64,000 bases of DNA from Heliocybe sulcata (lineage: Eukaryota > Basidiomycota > Agaricomycetes > Gloeophyllales > Gloeophyllaceae), in NCBI GenBank assembly GCA_004369045.1, contig ML213513.1, positions 186,001 through 250,000 of the forward strand, given 5' to 3'. The notes under the pieces were generated by a model. The model searched no databases. It saw nothing but the letters and a program-made list of their open reading frames with translations, and had not been told where the DNA came from. Position 1 is the stretch's first letter; each line of letters opens with the position of its first letter. Below, in pieces: positions 62,195 through 64,000 of this stretch. The translations under genes and the position numbers were made by a program.

Positions 62195-64000
62195 ATGTGC
62201 TGCTCGCTGCTCCTGCGGGTTCTCTCTCTGTGCGCGGTATTCGTCGATGTCTTCCCTGTTCCAGCTCTGGTTGAGCAGGAGATTCTACTTTCATCTGACG
62301 ACACAGTGGTGGCGGAACAACAAGAGGGTCGATTAGTACAGTTCCATTCCCATAACAATGACCGACAGAATATGGACCAAGTACTGGAGACGCTGGGCGA
62401 CGCAGAGGTGCGTACTGTACATCATACTCGCACACACACAAGGAAACAGGAACCGTTTACAACATTTCCGCCATGAACAGGACGTATGGCAAATCGGCGA
62501 ATCTCGTATGGATTCATATCTCCCGTCCCCGACACCCCGTTCTCCTGCGACATTAACTTATCCACATACGACACTCCCGGTCTCGTCTCCGCACTTGTCC
62601 GCCCCATTTTATCCCCCTCCATCCGACGTCTCTGACCTGACGTCCCTTAACACCACATATCATGCCGGGTACCACCCTCTCCCAGCTATCCACTCTTTCC
62701 TCGCCTCCCTTGCCAACCAGCATCCGGACCAAGTATCTCTGGTTCCATTGGGTCACAGCGGGGAAGGAAGGGAGATGGTAGGCGTCCGGGTTACCTCCTC
62801 AGATTCGGACATGCGAAAAAGACAACACGCGACGTCTTCGAACAAGAAGGCGAGCTTCCTCATCACTGGAACGCAACATGCAAGAGAGGTACGTTCATGG
62901 ATTACTGAGCGTACGGTTAAAAATGTCTACAGTCATAACTGACTGATATGATATATGGTAGTGGGTAGCGACTTCCGCTTCACTATACTTGATCCATGCA
63001 TTAGTTGCCAATTCGTCCGAGCCGGGTTCGCTATCGCATCTATTGAATACCTACGTGAGTATTTATTCTTCATCCAGTTTCATATTATCCAAACTCCCCC
63101 GCGCCACCCTGCATTGGCATAGCTCTCTTATTCAGAGATATCTTTGGTTCGGAACTTGCGGCCTCATCCTTCGCTCATGGACGCGAGGAGAGCGCCGGAG
63201 TCTATCTATGCTTACCTGCCATACTTGTGAATGACACGGTTGTCTTCCCTGCATAACCTGTCTACGGTGTGCGAAGGTAATAAATTAGGTGGTCTGTGTC
63301 CCTGATAGACTCATTCTGGAACTTCGTGAACATCACAGCTGATCCTGCATTCTTCTCCTGACAGGACTTCTACGTCATCCCACTACCCAACCCCGACGGC
63401 TACGAATATACATGGACGACCGACCGACTCTGGTACAAGAACCGGATGGCCTTGGGCGCAGACGACAAGTGCGTCGGCATCGACCTCGGCCGGAACTGGG
63501 TGGGCATCAAATTCCCGTTTCCTTTCTCCTTCAAACCCTCCTCTCACCACCCGATACTCCTGCTCATACATCTTGCCTTGCAGGGTTACAAATGGGGCGG
63601 AAAGCAATACAAGAAGCAGCCCTGTCACCACTGGTTCCCGGGCCACCGCCCGTTCGAAGCGCCCGAGGTGAACAACCTCGCAAACTTCATCATGACCATA
63701 CCGCGCCTGAAGGCTTTCGTCGATCTGAGGAGCTATGGCCAGATGAGTGCGTCTCTTGCATTGCACTCTGACGCTCGTGCACCGTTGACGCGTGTTGTGG
63801 TCGGGTAGTTTCCATTCCCTATTCGTTCTCGTGCAAGAAAATACCAAAGGACGCGGAGGACCTCTTGGAAGCCGCGCTCGGCGCTGCGCAGGCCGCTAGG
63901 AAGTCGCACGGGACGGTATTCCAAGTATGTTCCCACGTGCTCATCTTTCGTATGCCAGTCTTAACGGCTCTCACTGCAGACGGGCGCCTTGTGCGAGACG
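62195..64000 (+). CDS. M14 metallocarboxypeptidase-like protein (partial, runs off the window)
   Basis: Secreted zinc-carboxypeptidase fold, nearest in style to fungal Ecm14-like proteins. It starts with a signal peptide (MCCSLLLRVLSLCAVFVDVF) and a propeptide. The catalytic domain begins YHAGYHPLPAIHSFLASLAN. The first zinc-ligand motif ITGTQHARE-W is formed over an intron near 62889-62963. Then come DFYVIPLPNPDGYEYTWTTD, RLWYKNRM, CVGIDLGRNWGYKWGG and HRPFEAPEVNNLANFI. The third zinc-ligand position, usually His in DxHSYxQ, reads VDLRSYGQ, and the Asn of NRNW is Gly. The catalytic Glu lies beyond the window. Probably a non-catalytic relative, inferred from the two substitutions. Confidence 0.83.

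Overview
The window is nuclear DNA of a filamentous basidiomycete, most likely an Agaricomycete; a Polyporales-type genome is a guess from protein flavour only. The evidence is many 45-75 bp GT...AG introns (about 12 exons in the P450), compact genes on both strands, and several proteins of the basidiomycete-expanded seven-transmembrane (7TM) DUF6534-type family. No viral, retroelement or transposase gene, and no convincing tRNA, was recognised.

Layout. 0.8-6.2 kb: a cytochrome P450 and a DUF6534-type 7TM protein, both forward. 7.3-8.6 kb: a reverse RING-finger protein with a Ser/Pro-rich tail. 8.6-13.7 kb: gene-poor sequence holding a diverged direct repeat. 13.7-29.1 kb: two inverted copies of a module made of an old-yellow-enzyme (OYE) flavin reductase gene divergent from a DUF6534-type 7TM gene. 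They bracket an ordinary block: a PlsC-type acyltransferase, ribosomal protein uS11, a tiny cyanase-type HTH protein and GLE1. 30.5-31.7 kb: Hym1/MO25. 32.3-40.4 kb: a third module (OYE relic plus 7TM gene), a decaying APH-type kinase and a fourth 7TM copy. 40.8-41.9 kb: an RNase D-like exonuclease.

43.1-45.8 kb: a HET-C-type gene in two complementary halves lying on opposite strands and pointing at each other, as if an inversion had broken it. 47-54 kb: two paralogous NCS1 purine/cytosine permeases on either side of a SET-domain (SMYD-like) gene. 54.2-55.4 kb: triosephosphate isomerase. 56.6-58.4 kb: a sixth 7TM gene. 59.5-61.1 kb: the Rpn14/PAAF1 proteasome chaperone. 62.2-64 kb: an M14 carboxypeptidase-like protein, cut by the window edge, in which one zinc ligand and a substrate-binding residue are replaced.

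The main story is structural. Housekeeping genes (uS11, GLE1, Hym1, TPI, Rpn14, acyltransferase) are interleaved with a repeatedly copied OYE/7TM module, with relics at different stages of decay and rearrangement scars. Six 7TM genes, a split HET-C gene and tandem permeases make this look like a plastic accessory region. Exon structures were inferred by eye from splice consensus and frame continuity, so internal junctions may be off by a few bases.
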